From: PHAA01 sp964584415
GTDB taxonomy: Bacteria; Bacillota; Syntrophomonadia; Syntrophomonadales; Syntrophomonadaceae
Assembly (NCBI GenBank): GCA_964584415.1
Contig: CAZOZX010000025.1
Coordinates: 1-22,929, forward strand
Reading direction: 5' to 3'
Length of the DNA stretch: 22,929 bases
In this document: piece after piece, positions 6,643 to 15,208 of the stretch
Position numbering within the stretch: the first letter of the stretch is position 1
Layout of the letters: the number at the start of each line of letters is the position of its first letter
Translations under genes and position numbers: made by a program
The notes under the pieces: model-generated
The model's database searches: none
What the model was told of the DNA's origin: nothing
Seen by the model: the letters and a program-made list of their open reading frames with translations, nothing else

Positions 6643-8775
6643 TTAATGCAGCCGGCGCAGCAGTATCTCCGCCACATCCAGGACCTGCACGGTTTCTTCC
6701 CGTTCCGCCGCTTTGATTCCATCGGTTATCATGGTAAGACAGAATGGGCAATTGGTGGCGATTACCTCGGGATTTGCCTCTAATAATTGATCGGTGCGGG
6801 TTTCATTAATGCGTTTGAAGCCCTCCGCAGCCTGTTCTTCCAGGAACATGCGCCCTCCGCCGGCCCCGCAGCAGAAGCCGAATTGCCTGGATTTATCCAG
6901 GGGGGTAATGTTGGCGCCCGATGATTTAAGGATACTGCGGGGAGCAGAGTAGATATTGTTATGCCTGCCCAGGAAGCAGGAATCGTGATAGCTCAACCGG
7001 GTGGTATCCGATGCATCAGGTTTGAGTTTCCCCTCCGCCAGTAATCTATCCAGGATTTGCGTATAATGATATACTTCATATCTTCCATCCATCTGGGGAT
7101 ATTCGTTCTTGATGGTGTTGAACCCATGGGGACATAAACAGATTATTTTCTTGACCGCATAGTTGTTGAAAACCTCAATATTGTGAGCAGCCAGGGTCTG
7201 GTACAGGTATTCGTTGCCCAGGCGCCGGGCGGGATCGCCGCAGCATTGCTCTTCGGTGCCCAGGTAGCCGAAGCTTACCCCGGCCTGGTGGAGGAGCTTG
7301 ACCACCGCTTCCCCGACCTTTTTATAGCGATCATCGAAGGCGGTTGCACATCCTCCATACAGCAGGTACTCGAAATCGAGGCCATCTTCCGGCAGCAGGT
7401 TGACCATGAAACGGATTCCCCGTTCCTCCAGCCAGGCTGACCGTGAAGCCCAGCCGACCCCCCAGGGATTATAGTTCCTTTCCAGGTTGGTAAAGGTGTT
7501 TTGTGCCTCGGCTGGCATGTCGCCCTGCCACATTACCAGGTTACGCCGCATATCGATGATCTTGTCCACGTGTTCGATAAACATCGGGCAGTGGTAAACA
7601 CAGCCCCGGCAGTTGGTGCATTCCCAGATTACGTCCTGGGTAACCACATCGTAAATCAGGTTGGCATCCGGGGATGGATCGACTATTGCGCTTTCATCAT
7701 CAGTTAAAGCCATGGACCCGTCATCGTCCAAGGTTCCCCGCTGTTGCAGCAAAAAGGGAGCTTTGCTGTCAAGATGTTTTTTCATAGATTGGATCACGGT
7801 TATCTTGGGATTTAATACCTTGCCGGTATTATAGGCAGGGCAGGCTTCCTGGCAGCGGCCGCAGCGTATGCAGGCATCCAGGTCCATCAGATCCTTCCAG
7901 CCCAATTCCTCGATCTTCTCGACCCCGAAAGTTTCCGACTCCTCGATGTTTTCCACCATCCGTACGTGGGATGGCTCCAGGTCGCGGACATAATATTCGA
8001 TCATACCCGTGAAGATGTGCCATAACTTGGTGAAGGGTACCGCCGCTATAAATATAAAAGCAACGACCATGTGGAACCACCATAGGTAGCGATGGGCCAG
8101 TAATATAGCAGCTGTTGGGCTGTTGGCAAAAAACATGGCGAATACCCATCCTACTGGGGAAGAGGTGCGCTCATAAAGTATGTTGGCCAGGAGCGGGGAC
8201 ATGTTGATCTGGGCGGCGATCCGGGCGCCTTCAATAACATAACCGGTGAATAATATCACAAAAATCAGCAGGAGAATCCAACCGTCCAAAGGACGGGTAT
8301 CATTGAGGCGGTCGGGTTTAACCAGGTAGCGGTTGATAGCCAGTATAAGTACCCCTATCATGGCCAGCAGTCCAGCAATATCGGCGATGGCCGAGGAGAC
8401 GATGTAGATATCGCCGACCATCGGAGGGAAGTTTATTTTGCTCCAGGCTCCCCAGGCGGCGGTAGCCAGGAAGAGAATTAAGAATCCCCAGAACAGGAAG
8501 AGGTGATTCCAGCCCACAACCGGTTTACGGATGACCTGCCTCTGGGCAAAGGTATTTACCAGCAGGGACCAAAGCCGCTTCTCGCCTTCGTCGGTACGGT
8601 GCTGTTCGCCCCGGCCTTTTCTCCAGATCTTGATGCGCTGGTAGGAACCATATAAAAAAATACCGATGGGAATAAGCATTAAAATATAAATCACCCATTC
8701 ATAGGGGATATTGGCTCCGACTACCCGCATCGGCTGATGATAGCCGCCTTCCAAGGGTTCAAAAGCAAAGAGCAT
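6643..8775 (-). CDS. Membrane FeS oxidoreductase, ETF:menaquinone oxidoreductase type
   Basis: A 710-residue fusion of a NarI-like membrane cytochrome domain (helices between residues 25 and 255; candidate haem ligands H91, H228, H235), a double [4Fe-4S] ferredoxin domain (C302/305/308/312 and C386/389/392/396) and two CCG domains as in heterodisulfide reductase HdrD (C476, CC511-512, C549; C600, CC635-636, C676/C679). This order is that of the oxidoreductases that pass electrons between electron-transfer flavoprotein and menaquinone during beta-oxidation in syntrophic bacteria. No etfAB genes are nearby here, so the partner is inferred. The start is ATG 8775 with GAGGAG about 8 nt upstream; a 65-codon in-frame extension lacks a ribosome site and family similarity. 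I see no convincing promoter in 8776-8950. Confidence 0.88.
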   Translation of the reverse strand: MLFAFEPLEGGYHQPMRVVGANIPYEWVIYILMLIPIGIFLYGSYQRIKIWRKGRGEQHRTDEGEKRLWSLLVNTFAQRQVIRKPVVGWNHLFLFWGFLILFLATAAWGAWSKINFPPMVGDIYIVSSAIADIAGLLAMIGVLILAINRYLVKPDRLNDTRPLDGWILLLIFVILFTGYVIEGARIAAQINMSPLLANILYERTSSPVGWVFAMFFANSPTAAILLAHRYLWWFHMVVAFIFIAAVPFTKLWHIFTGMIEYYVRDLEPSHVRMVENIEESETFGVEKIEELGWKDLMDLDACIRCGRCQEACPAYNTGKVLNPKITVIQSMKKHLDSKAPFLLQQRGTLDDDGSMALTDDESAIVDPSPDANLIYDVVTQDVIWECTNCRGCVYHCPMFIEHVDKIIDMRRNLVMWQGDMPAEAQNTFTNLERNYNPWGVGWASRSAWLEERGIRFMVNLLPEDGLDFEYLLYGGCATAFDDRYKKVGEAVVKLLHQAGVSFGYLGTEEQCCGDPARRLGNEYLYQTLAAHNIEVFNNYAVKKIICLCPHGFNTIKNEYPQMDGRYEVYHYTQILDRLLAEGKLKPDASDTTRLSYHDSCFLGRHNNIYSAPRSILKSSGANITPLDKSRQFGFCCGAGGGRMFLEEQAAEGFKRINETRTDQLLEANPEVIATNCPFCLTMITDGIKAAEREETVQVLDVAEILLRRLH

Positions 8776-8951
8776 TACCCTCACTCCTCTTAAGATATTT
8801 ATGGGACTTGATGCGGCCGGATAATACCGTCGCCCCAAAAGGTGCTTGTTTCCGGTATATTTTGTCCCTTTGTCCGGCAAATATGCCCGGGAGCCCAATT
8901 TCGAGGAATCCGGGGGATAGGAGCGCAGGAAATTTAAAATGGCGGGCGCAC

Positions 8952-8983
8952 AAAAAAAGCACACCCCCAACCGGAGATGTGCT
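8952..8983 (-). terminator. Rho-independent terminator of the activase gene
   Basis: Read on the minus strand, AGCACA (8983-8978) pairs with TGTGCT (8963-8958) around a G-rich loop, followed by seven Ts (8958-8952). It lies 12 nt after the activase stop, separating it from the FeS oxidoreductase gene 180 nt further on. Confidence 0.8.
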
Positions 8984-8994
8984 CAGAACGCGAT

Positions 8995-11900
8995 CTATTT
9001 ATCCTGTAAAGACGACAAGGCACTGGCCGGGATTTCAAAGCCCGCCGGCAGATCAGCCGGTACCGGATTGGAATCGCTGGCCACATGGATGTTTTTGAAT
9101 GCTACCGTAAGCATTAGTTTAAGACGATTAAGCTGGTTTACTTCGCTGGCCCCGGGGTCATAATCGACGGCGGTAATGTTGGCCTGCGGGTATTGGCGTT
9201 TCAATTCCTTCATCATGCCTTTGCCGGTAACATGGTTGGGCAGACAGCCGAAGGGCTGCATGCATACGATATTGGGCACCCCGTGATTGATAAGATCGAT
9301 CATCTCGGCGGTCAAAAACCAGCCTTCGCCGCAGTGGTGTCCGAGAGACATAACCTGGTTGGCCAGGTCTTTCTTATAATAAATAGAGGCTGGGACTGAA
9401 AACCGGCTGCTGTTGGCCAGCAGTTCGTTCATATATTTGCGTTTGCCTTCCAGGTAATAAATGAGGTACTTGCCGGCCAGGTTGAAACGCCTCTTCCCGG
9501 AAAGATGCTGGTAGTTAAAGATATAATCATAAGCGCAGTAGGTGAAGAAATCCAGCAGGTCGGGAATGATAACCTCGGCGCCTTCCTCTTCCAGGACCCG
9601 GACAATATTATTGTTGGCGGCGGGATGATATTTGACCAGGATTTCCCCGACTATACCTACCCGCGGTTTGGCTTGGCCGGTGATTTCCAGCTGGTCGAAT
9701 TCCTCGACAATGCCGCGCAGATTGTTATCAAAGGCTTCTTTGTCGCCGCTTAAAATCTGTTCTTTACAGCGTTCCATCCAGCGCCGGTAGAGCAAATCAG
9801 CTGATCCGTGGATGGCTTCATAAGGCCGCACCCGGTGCAGCACCCGCATCAACAGATCGCCGTATATTACCGCTTTTACAGCTTTTTTAATCAGGCTGAC
9901 ACTAACCTTGAAGCCGGGATTCTTTTCAGCACCATAGTGGTTGGCGGATAATACCGGGATGTCCTGAAAACCGGCATCCCTCAGAGCTTTTCTTAATAGG
10001 GCTATATAATTGGTGGCCCGGCACCCGCCCCCGGTCTGGCTTATGATCACACTGGTGTGGTCCAGATCATAGTTCCCCGATTGCAGGGCTTCCAGCAATT
10101 GTCCAATTACGATAATGGCCGGGAAACAGGCATCATTATTAACGTACTTCAAACCCTGATCGACCGCCGCCTTCTGCACCGTATCCAGCAGCACTATATT
10201 ATAGCCTTCTTTGGCCAGGACCGCCTGGAGCAGCTCAAACTGGATCGGAGCCATTTGCGGGACCAGGATGGTGTGGGTTTTCTTCATCTCTTTGGTAAAG
10301 ACTTTTCTTTGCTGGGCATAGGATTGGCTGGGGCGGACGGCGACCTTGATCTTGCCCTCAAGCGCTGCCAGCAGGGAGCGCAGTCTTATTTTAGCCGCTC
10401 CCAGGTTGGTGCCTTCATCGATTTTTAAGACGGTATAGACCTTGCCTTTGGCCCGCAGTATCTCCTGTACCTCATCGGTGGTAATGGCATCCAGGCCACA
10501 GCCAAAAGAATTTAACTGGACCAGTTCTAACTTTGGCTGGGTGGTAACGAAATCGGCGGCTGCATAGAGCCGTGAATGGTACATCCACTGGTCGACAACC
10601 CTAAGCGGTCTTTCTACCTTGCCCAAATGAGCGACCGAATCTTCAGTCAGGACTGCAACTCCCAGGGAGGTTATGATTTCCGGTACTCCATGGTTTATCT
10701 CCGGATCCAGGTGATATGGTCGGCCTGCCAGCACTATGCCGCGCCGGCCCGTTTTTTCCAGGTAGGTCAATACTTCTTCACCTTTGGCTCTAATATCAGC
10801 CTTACTGCGCAGATCCTCCTGCCAGGCCGCTTCTACCGCTTGGGTGATTTCACGCTTGGAGATGCCCATAGGGCCAAACTCTTCATACAAACGGACAGCC
10901 AGCCGTTTTTTACTGTCATAAGGAAGGAACGGGTTCATATAGTGGATGTCATTGTCCCTGATGATATCCATATTGTTTTTTATTACGTCGGGGTAGGAGA
11001 TAACCATCGGGCAGTTGAAATGATGGTTGGCTTCAGCCTGCTCCCGGCGCTCATGGATGATAGATGGATAGAATATAGTATCGACCCCGGATTCGGCCAT
11101 TAAGGCGATATGACCATGAGCCAGCTTAGCTGGGAAGCAAGCCGTATCCGAGGGTATAGTTTTGGTCCCGGTCTCATACAGCGCCCGGGAAGAACGCGGT
11201 GATGTCACCACCCGGAAACCCAGCCGGGTAAAGAAGGTGAACCAGAAGGGGTAATTCTCATACATATTCAGAACCATGGGAATACCTATAGTCCCCCGGG
11301 GAGCATCACTCTCTTCCAGGGGTTGATAATCCAGCAAACGCTGGTATTTATATTTGAACAGGTTGGGGACAGCATCGGCCTGGGTTTCCTTGCCGAGGCT
11401 CTTTTCGCAGCGATTGCCGGAAATGAATCGATTGCCATCCGGGAACCGGTTTATGGTCAATAAGCAGTTGTTGGCACAACCGCCGCAGCGGTTAAAACGG
11501 GTTTGCAGGGCGAAATCTTCCAGTTGATCGGCCGTCAGCAAACCGCTGGCCCGGTTGTTTTGCCAGCGATCCCGGGCAATCATGGCTGCTCCGAAGGCAC
11601 CCATCAGGGAAGCGATATCCGGCCTGACGACCTCTTTGCCGGCAATCAGTTCCAAACTTCTCAAAACCGAGTCGTTTTCAAAGGTGCCCCCCTGGACTAC
11701 TATGCGCTGACCCAGATCTTCCGGGCTCTTCATTTTAATTACTTTAAACAGGGCATTTTTGATTACGGAGTAGGAAAGACCAGCCGAGATATCACCAACA
11801 GTTGCTCCTTCCTTCTGGGCCTGCTTGACCATCGAGTTCATAAACACGGTACAGCGGGTGCCCAGGTCAACCGGCTCCTGGGCCAGCAATGCCAGCTCAG

Positions 11901-13299
11901 CGAATCCCTGGATGGGTATCTGCAAAGAATGGGCAAAAGCCTCCAAAAAGGATCCGCAGCCGGACGAACAGGCCTCGTTAAGCATGATATTCTCGATGAT
12001 TCCATCCCGGATCTGCAGGCATTTCATATCCTGGCCGCCTATATCCAGGATTAGGTCTACATCGGGATCAAAGAAATGGGCCGCGGTATAGTGAGCGATG
12101 GTTTCCACCTCGCCCACATCGATATGCAGGGCGGATTTAAGCAAACCTTCCCCGTACCCAGTGACCGCGCTATTGGCAATACGGGCGGATGGGGGCAGGC
12201 GGCGGTATACATCCTTAAGTATATTCACGGCTGAATTCAGAGGGCTGCCGGTATTGTTACCGTAATAGGTATAAAGTACCGAGCTGTCTTGATCGATCAG
12301 CACCGCCTTGGTGGTAGTGGACCCGGCATCGATGCCCAAGAAACAGTCACCGCTGAAGGATGGCAAATCGGAATGATCGACCTTGTGCTGGTTGTGGCGC
12401 AGCCGGAATGCGTTTAATTCTTCCTGGCTGCGGAACAGGGGCTGCATCCTGGCAAACTCATGATCAGACAGATCAACCGACTGCAGCCGTTTGATTAAAG
12501 CGGGTAAATAAACGGTTTCCCCGGCGCTGGAGGCCAACGCCGCTCCCATGGCTACGTAGAAATGGGCTTGATCAGGGAAAATTGCCTGGCTGTCGTTTAG
12601 CTTAAGAGTTTCCTTGAAACGCTGGCGCAATTCGGACAGGAAGAATAGTGGCCCTCCCAGGAAGGCAATATTACCGCTTATGGACTTGCCGCAAGCCAGA
12701 CCGCTGATGGTTTGATTTACTACCGCTTGGAAAACCGAAGCGGCAATGTCTTCTTTACGGGCTCCTTCATTTAGTAAAACCTGAATGTCGGTTTTAGCGA
12801 ATACCCCGCAGCGGGCCGCCACCGGGTATATGGTGGAATGCTGTTTGGCCAGCTCATTCAAACCAATAGTATCGGTACCCAATAGGGTAGCCATCTGGTC
12901 GATGAAAGCCCCGGTGCCTCCGGCGCATATTCCGTTCATGCGTTGGTCCAGACCATCGCGGAAAAAAGTTATTTTGGCATCCTCGCCGCCCAGTTCGATG
13001 GCCACGTCGGTTTGGGGGATGATCCTGTCGATGGCATTGTTGCAGGCGATCACTTCCTGGATATGCTTTACATCCAGCCATGAGGATATGGAGATCCCGG
13101 CTGAACCGGTAACCATCACCGTCAAAGGGTGATTGCGTATATTCTTATGTGCATCCTGCAGCAGCTCGGTTGTGTGCAGGCGGGTATCAGCATAATGACG
13201 GCGGTAATCGGAATAAACCAGCGCCCCATTATCATCCACGATAACCAATTTAACTGTAGTGGAACCGACATCGAGGCCCATCCGCAGAATATTGCTCAC
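8995..13299 (-). CDS. Giant 2-hydroxyacyl-CoA dehydratase activase fusion (BcrAD/BadFG + DUF2229)
   Basis: A 1434-residue protein. Two ASKHA ATPase modules lie in tandem: 1-265 (LDVGSTT at 9-15, IELGGEDAK, FeS cysteines C125 in CAGGTG and C164 in ARCGVF) and 319-580 (IDAGSTTTK, LDIGGQDMK, C444 in CSSGCG and C483 in TRCTVF). A cysteine-rich bridge follows (C605, C608, C612, C631). The C-terminal half (about 640-1420) combines DUF2229 and dehydratase-subunit-like sequence (GRPYHLDPEINHG, FGCGLDAITTDEV, DACFPA, QTGGGCRATNY, QPFGCLPNHVTGKG). Classical activases inject one electron into a dehydratase using ATP; the substrate here is unknown. Both modules keep their cysteine pairs. The start is GTG 13299 with GGAGG 7 nt upstream. 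A promoter and two palindromes lie upstream. Confidence 0.88.
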   Translation of the reverse strand: MSNILRMGLDVGSTTVKLVIVDDNGALVYSDYRRHYADTRLHTTELLQDAHKNIRNHPLTVMVTGSAGISISSWLDVKHIQEVIACNNAIDRIIPQTDVAIELGGEDAKITFFRDGLDQRMNGICAGGTGAFIDQMATLLGTDTIGLNELAKQHSTIYPVAARCGVFAKTDIQVLLNEGARKEDIAASVFQAVVNQTISGLACGKSISGNIAFLGGPLFFLSELRQRFKETLKLNDSQAIFPDQAHFYVAMGAALASSAGETVYLPALIKRLQSVDLSDHEFARMQPLFRSQEELNAFRLRHNQHKVDHSDLPSFSGDCFLGIDAGSTTTKAVLIDQDSSVLYTYYGNNTGSPLNSAVNILKDVYRRLPPSARIANSAVTGYGEGLLKSALHIDVGEVETIAHYTAAHFFDPDVDLILDIGGQDMKCLQIRDGIIENIMLNEACSSGCGSFLEAFAHSLQIPIQGFAELALLAQEPVDLGTRCTVFMNSMVKQAQKEGATVGDISAGLSYSVIKNALFKVIKMKSPEDLGQRIVVQGGTFENDSVLRSLELIAGKEVVRPDIASLMGAFGAAMIARDRWQNNRASGLLTADQLEDFALQTRFNRCGGCANNCLLTINRFPDGNRFISGNRCEKSLGKETQADAVPNLFKYKYQRLLDYQPLEESDAPRGTIGIPMVLNMYENYPFWFTFFTRLGFRVVTSPRSSRALYETGTKTIPSDTACFPAKLAHGHIALMAESGVDTIFYPSIIHERREQAEANHHFNCPMVISYPDVIKNNMDIIRDNDIHYMNPFLPYDSKKRLAVRLYEEFGPMGISKREITQAVEAAWQEDLRSKADIRAKGEEVLTYLEKTGRRGIVLAGRPYHLDPEINHGVPEIITSLGVAVLTEDSVAHLGKVERPLRVVDQWMYHSRLYAAADFVTTQPKLELVQLNSFGCGLDAITTDEVQEILRAKGKVYTVLKIDEGTNLGAAKIRLRSLLAALEGKIKVAVRPSQSYAQQRKVFTKEMKKTHTILVPQMAPIQFELLQAVLAKEGYNIVLLDTVQKAAVDQGLKYVNNDACFPAIIVIGQLLEALQSGNYDLDHTSVIISQTGGGCRATNYIALLRKALRDAGFQDIPVLSANHYGAEKNPGFKVSVSLIKKAVKAVIYGDLLMRVLHRVRPYEAIHGSADLLYRRWMERCKEQILSGDKEAFDNNLRGIVEEFDQLEITGQAKPRVGIVGEILVKYHPAANNNIVRVLEEEGAEVIIPDLLDFFTYCAYDYIFNYQHLSGKRRFNLAGKYLIYYLEGKRKYMNELLANSSRFSVPASIYYKKDLANQVMSLGHHCGEGWFLTAEMIDLINHGVPNIVCMQPFGCLPNHVTGKGMMKELKRQYPQANITAVDYDPGASEVNQLNRLKLMLTVAFKNIHVASDSNPVPADLPAGFEIPASALSSLQDK

Positions 13300-13342
13300 T
13301 GGTTCCCCTCCCCAGAGTCACCTGCAAAAATTTAAACAGTGT

Positions 13343-13371
13343 TTGAAAAGTTTCTAGATTTATGTTAATCT
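13343..13371 (+). promoter_or_regulatory. Possible promoter of the tetR gene
   Basis: TTGAAA (13343-13348), a 17-bp spacer and TAATCT (13366-13371). The -35 matches 5 of 6 consensus bases but the -10 only 3, so this is tentative. The -10 lies inside the first TAGA-N10-TCTA palindrome. Confidence 0.3.
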
Positions 13372-13372
13372 A
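13355..13372. promoter_or_regulatory. Candidate TetR operator 1 (TAGA-N10-TCTA)
   Basis: TAGATT (13355-13360) mirrors AATCTA (13367-13372). It covers the -10 and start site of the minus-strand activase promoter and the tentative -10 on the plus strand. A second site of identical form lies exactly 52 bp away. Confidence 0.55.
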
Positions 13373-13390
13373 CTGGCAAAGACATGTCAA
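13362..13390 (-). promoter_or_regulatory. Sigma-A-type promoter of the activase gene
   Basis: On the minus strand: TTGACA (13390-13385), 17-bp spacer, TAACAT (13367-13362). The -35 is perfect and the -10 matches 4 of 6. The start site should fall near 13355, about 56 nt before GTG 13299. Confidence 0.65.
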
Positions 13391-13406
13391 CGGTTCATTT
13401 TGGATA

Positions 13407-13424
13407 TAGAAACACTTGGTTCTA
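13407..13424. promoter_or_regulatory. Candidate TetR operator 2 (TAGA-N10-TCTA)
   Basis: TAGA (13407-13410) and TCTA (13421-13424) separated by 10 bases; the outer arms extend to ATAGAA/TTCTAT (13406-13425). It lies 39 bp upstream of the tetR start codon and five helical turns from operator 1, on the same face of the DNA. Confidence 0.55.
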
Positions 13425-13463
13425 TGAGCTTACCACACTTCTGAAGCAAAAGGAGCTGGTAAA

Positions 13464-14066
13464 ATGGATAGCCCCGTCAGCATGACCACCAAACAAAAGA
13501 TTGTAAAGGCTACCATGAGCATTATAGCCGAGGAAGGCGTAGAAAAAACCACGGTTAGAAAAATAGCTTCCCGGGCGGGTGTAAACGTAGCGGCAGTCAA
13601 CTATCATTTTGGCGGTAAGGATGCGGTTATTAACGAATCATTCACTGCCGTCACCCAAGAACTGAAAAATGCCTTCCGTTTCTTAAGAGATGTTGAGGGC
13701 CAGGATGTTATCAATATATCTATGTTTATTAACGAATACACCGATATTATGTATAAATATCCCGATCTGCTGAAAAATGCCATCGACCTGGTCATCCGGC
13801 GGCGGGTAGTTGAAGTTGACTATATGACTTTTCTCCGCACCGAGGGGATTGACCTGATACAAGCTGTGATCGCCCGGATCAGACCGGAACTTGATCAAAA
13901 CCAGATCCAACTTAAATCCCTGCAGCTGATCAGCCAGTTATCTTACCCTTTTCTGCTGGGGGATCTTATTCAGGAATTGATGGGGATTGATCTGCGTAAT
14001 CCCGATAATAGATACCAGTATTCAAGCATGGTGCTGCACAGCATTTGTTACCCCGGTATTCAATGA
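13464..14066 (+). CDS. TetR-family transcriptional regulator (CecR-like context)
   Basis: A 200-residue repressor-type protein. The N-terminal helix-turn-helix spans about residues 28-55 with the family signature TVRKIASRAG...VAAVNYHFGGKD. The C-terminal helical domain (60-195) should bind an effector and dimerise; no ligand can be read from sequence. ATG 13464 has AAAGGAG about 9 nt upstream. Downstream follows an efflux operon in the order seen for E. coli cecR (ybiH)-ybhGFSR, so local control of that pump is the obvious inference. Two TAGA-N10-TCTA palindromes upstream are candidate binding sites, one of which also covers the divergent activase promoter. Confidence 0.9.
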   Translation: MDSPVSMTTKQKIVKATMSIIAEEGVEKTTVRKIASRAGVNVAAVNYHFGGKDAVINESFTAVTQELKNAFRFLRDVEGQDVINISMFINEYTDIMYKYPDLLKNAIDLVIRRRVVEVDYMTFLRTEGIDLIQAVIARIRPELDQNQIQLKSLQLISQLSYPFLLGDLIQELMGIDLRNPDNRYQYSSMVLHSICYPGIQ

Positions 14067-14134
14067 CCGTTGCCTGGGCAAATATAAAGAATGAAAAACA
14101 GGTAAGATTAGCCTGAATTGCCGAAGCGTTTTGG

Positions 14135-14163
14135 TTGTTAGGTCCGGGGGGTTTATTTATAAT
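14135..14163 (+). promoter_or_regulatory. Internal promoter of the efflux operon
   Basis: TTGTTA (14135-14140), a 17-bp spacer and a perfect TATAAT (14158-14163), placed between tetR and the membrane fusion gene, with the predicted start near 14170. No TAGA-N10-TCTA site is found near it, so this promoter may escape the regulator. Confidence 0.6.
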
Positions 14164-14219
14164 GAAGCTGGGTTATGCTATTGGGCTGGTTATTTTTGTA
14201 GGTGGAGGTAGTGGCCATA

Positions 14220-15206
14220 ATGAATAAAAACCGATTGTTTCCTGTACTGATCGTTCTGACCCTGCTGGCAGCAGGAGGCTACTGGGTTTATGTCAAATAC
14301 TTCGCCGCAACAACCTCGGCTATACAAGCTTCGGGAACCATCGAAGCTACCACTATCGATGTAACCGCCAAGAACTCCGGTACCATAGCTGCTTTGGACA
14401 TCAAGGAAGGTGACCTGGTCAAAAAGGATCAGCTCCTGGTAGTGCTGTCGCGCAGTGATCTGGCCGCCCAGCGGGAGAGGGATGCCATGGCGGTAGCAGC
14501 CGCCCAGGCCAATCTAGATGATTTGATATCGGGATCCCGATCCCAGGAGATCAAAGCATCAGCGGCGGCGGTCAATATTGCCCAAATAAATCGCGATAAG
14601 GCTCAAACCGACTATGAGCGGGCTCAACAGTTGGCCCAGGCCGGGGGAATATCCCAGTCGGAACTGGAAACCGCCAAGGTTAACCTGGATTTGAAACAAA
14701 ACCAGCTGGACGCTGCCCAGGCGCAGCTGGCCCTGTTGGAGGAAGGCTCGCGGCCAGACAAAATCAGCGCCGCAGAAGCGGAAGTAGAACGGACCAAGGC
14801 GGTTCTGAAAGCGACCGATGCTGTGCTGGACGATTTATCTATAAAAAGTCCCCTGGAAGGGACGGTTCTCAGCCGTAATTATGAGATAGGCGAATATGCC
14901 GTCGCCGGTTCCTCATTGGCCACCATCGCCGATTTGCAGAACCTTACCATAAAGGTCTATATACCCACTGATGATCTGCCCGCTATTAAATTGGGCCAAA
15001 CCGTTCATTTCACCGTAAGCGGCAGTGATACTCAATTTGAAGGCAAGGTAAGCAATATCGCCTCCCAGGGAGAATTTACTCCCAAAAGCATTCAAACCAA
15101 ACAAGAAAGAGCCAATGTGGTCTTTGCGGTAAAAATAGCCGTGTCCAACCCGGATGCCATCTTGAAACCGGGCATGCCGGCCGATGTTACTTTTGACCGG
15201 AGTTAG
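14220..15206 (+). CDS. HlyD-type membrane fusion protein (YbhG-like)
   Basis: A 328-residue periplasmic-adaptor-type protein: an N-terminal anchor helix (about residues 5-24), a lipoyl-like half (SGTIEATTIDVTAKNSGTI) and GDLVKKDQLLVVL, a long Gln/Ala/Glu-rich coiled-coil hairpin (about 75-205), the second lipoyl half (SPLEGTVLSRNYEIGEYA) and a beta-barrel region ending LKPGMPADVTF. In a single-membrane Firmicute it would stand outside the membrane and guide substrate for the pump; didermic Clostridia also exist, so the envelope type is open. I chose ATG 14220 (GGAGG 11 nt upstream) over GTG 14202, which overlaps that site. It is followed 2 nt later by the first ATPase. Confidence 0.87.
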   Translation: MNKNRLFPVLIVLTLLAAGGYWVYVKYFAATTSAIQASGTIEATTIDVTAKNSGTIAALDIKEGDLVKKDQLLVVLSRSDLAAQRERDAMAVAAAQANLDDLISGSRSQEIKASAAAVNIAQINRDKAQTDYERAQQLAQAGGISQSELETAKVNLDLKQNQLDAAQAQLALLEEGSRPDKISAAEAEVERTKAVLKATDAVLDDLSIKSPLEGTVLSRNYEIGEYAVAGSSLATIADLQNLTIKVYIPTDDLPAIKLGQTVHFTVSGSDTQFEGKVSNIASQGEFTPKSIQTKQERANVVFAVKIAVSNPDAILKPGMPADVTFDRS

Positions 15207-15208
15207 CG

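Noticed and set aside
8776..8950. TTGCCG-N15-TATACC as promoter of the FeS oxidoreductase
   Set aside because: Spacer too short and -10 weak; no better candidate was found.
8776..8970. In-frame 65-codon N-terminal extension of the FeS oxidoreductase
   Set aside because: No ribosome site at the upstream start, it overlaps the activase terminator region, and GAGGAG before ATG 8775 marks the normal family start.
10576..12054. Plus-strand frames of 175 and 183 codons
   Set aside because: Shadows opposite the conserved activase coding sequence.
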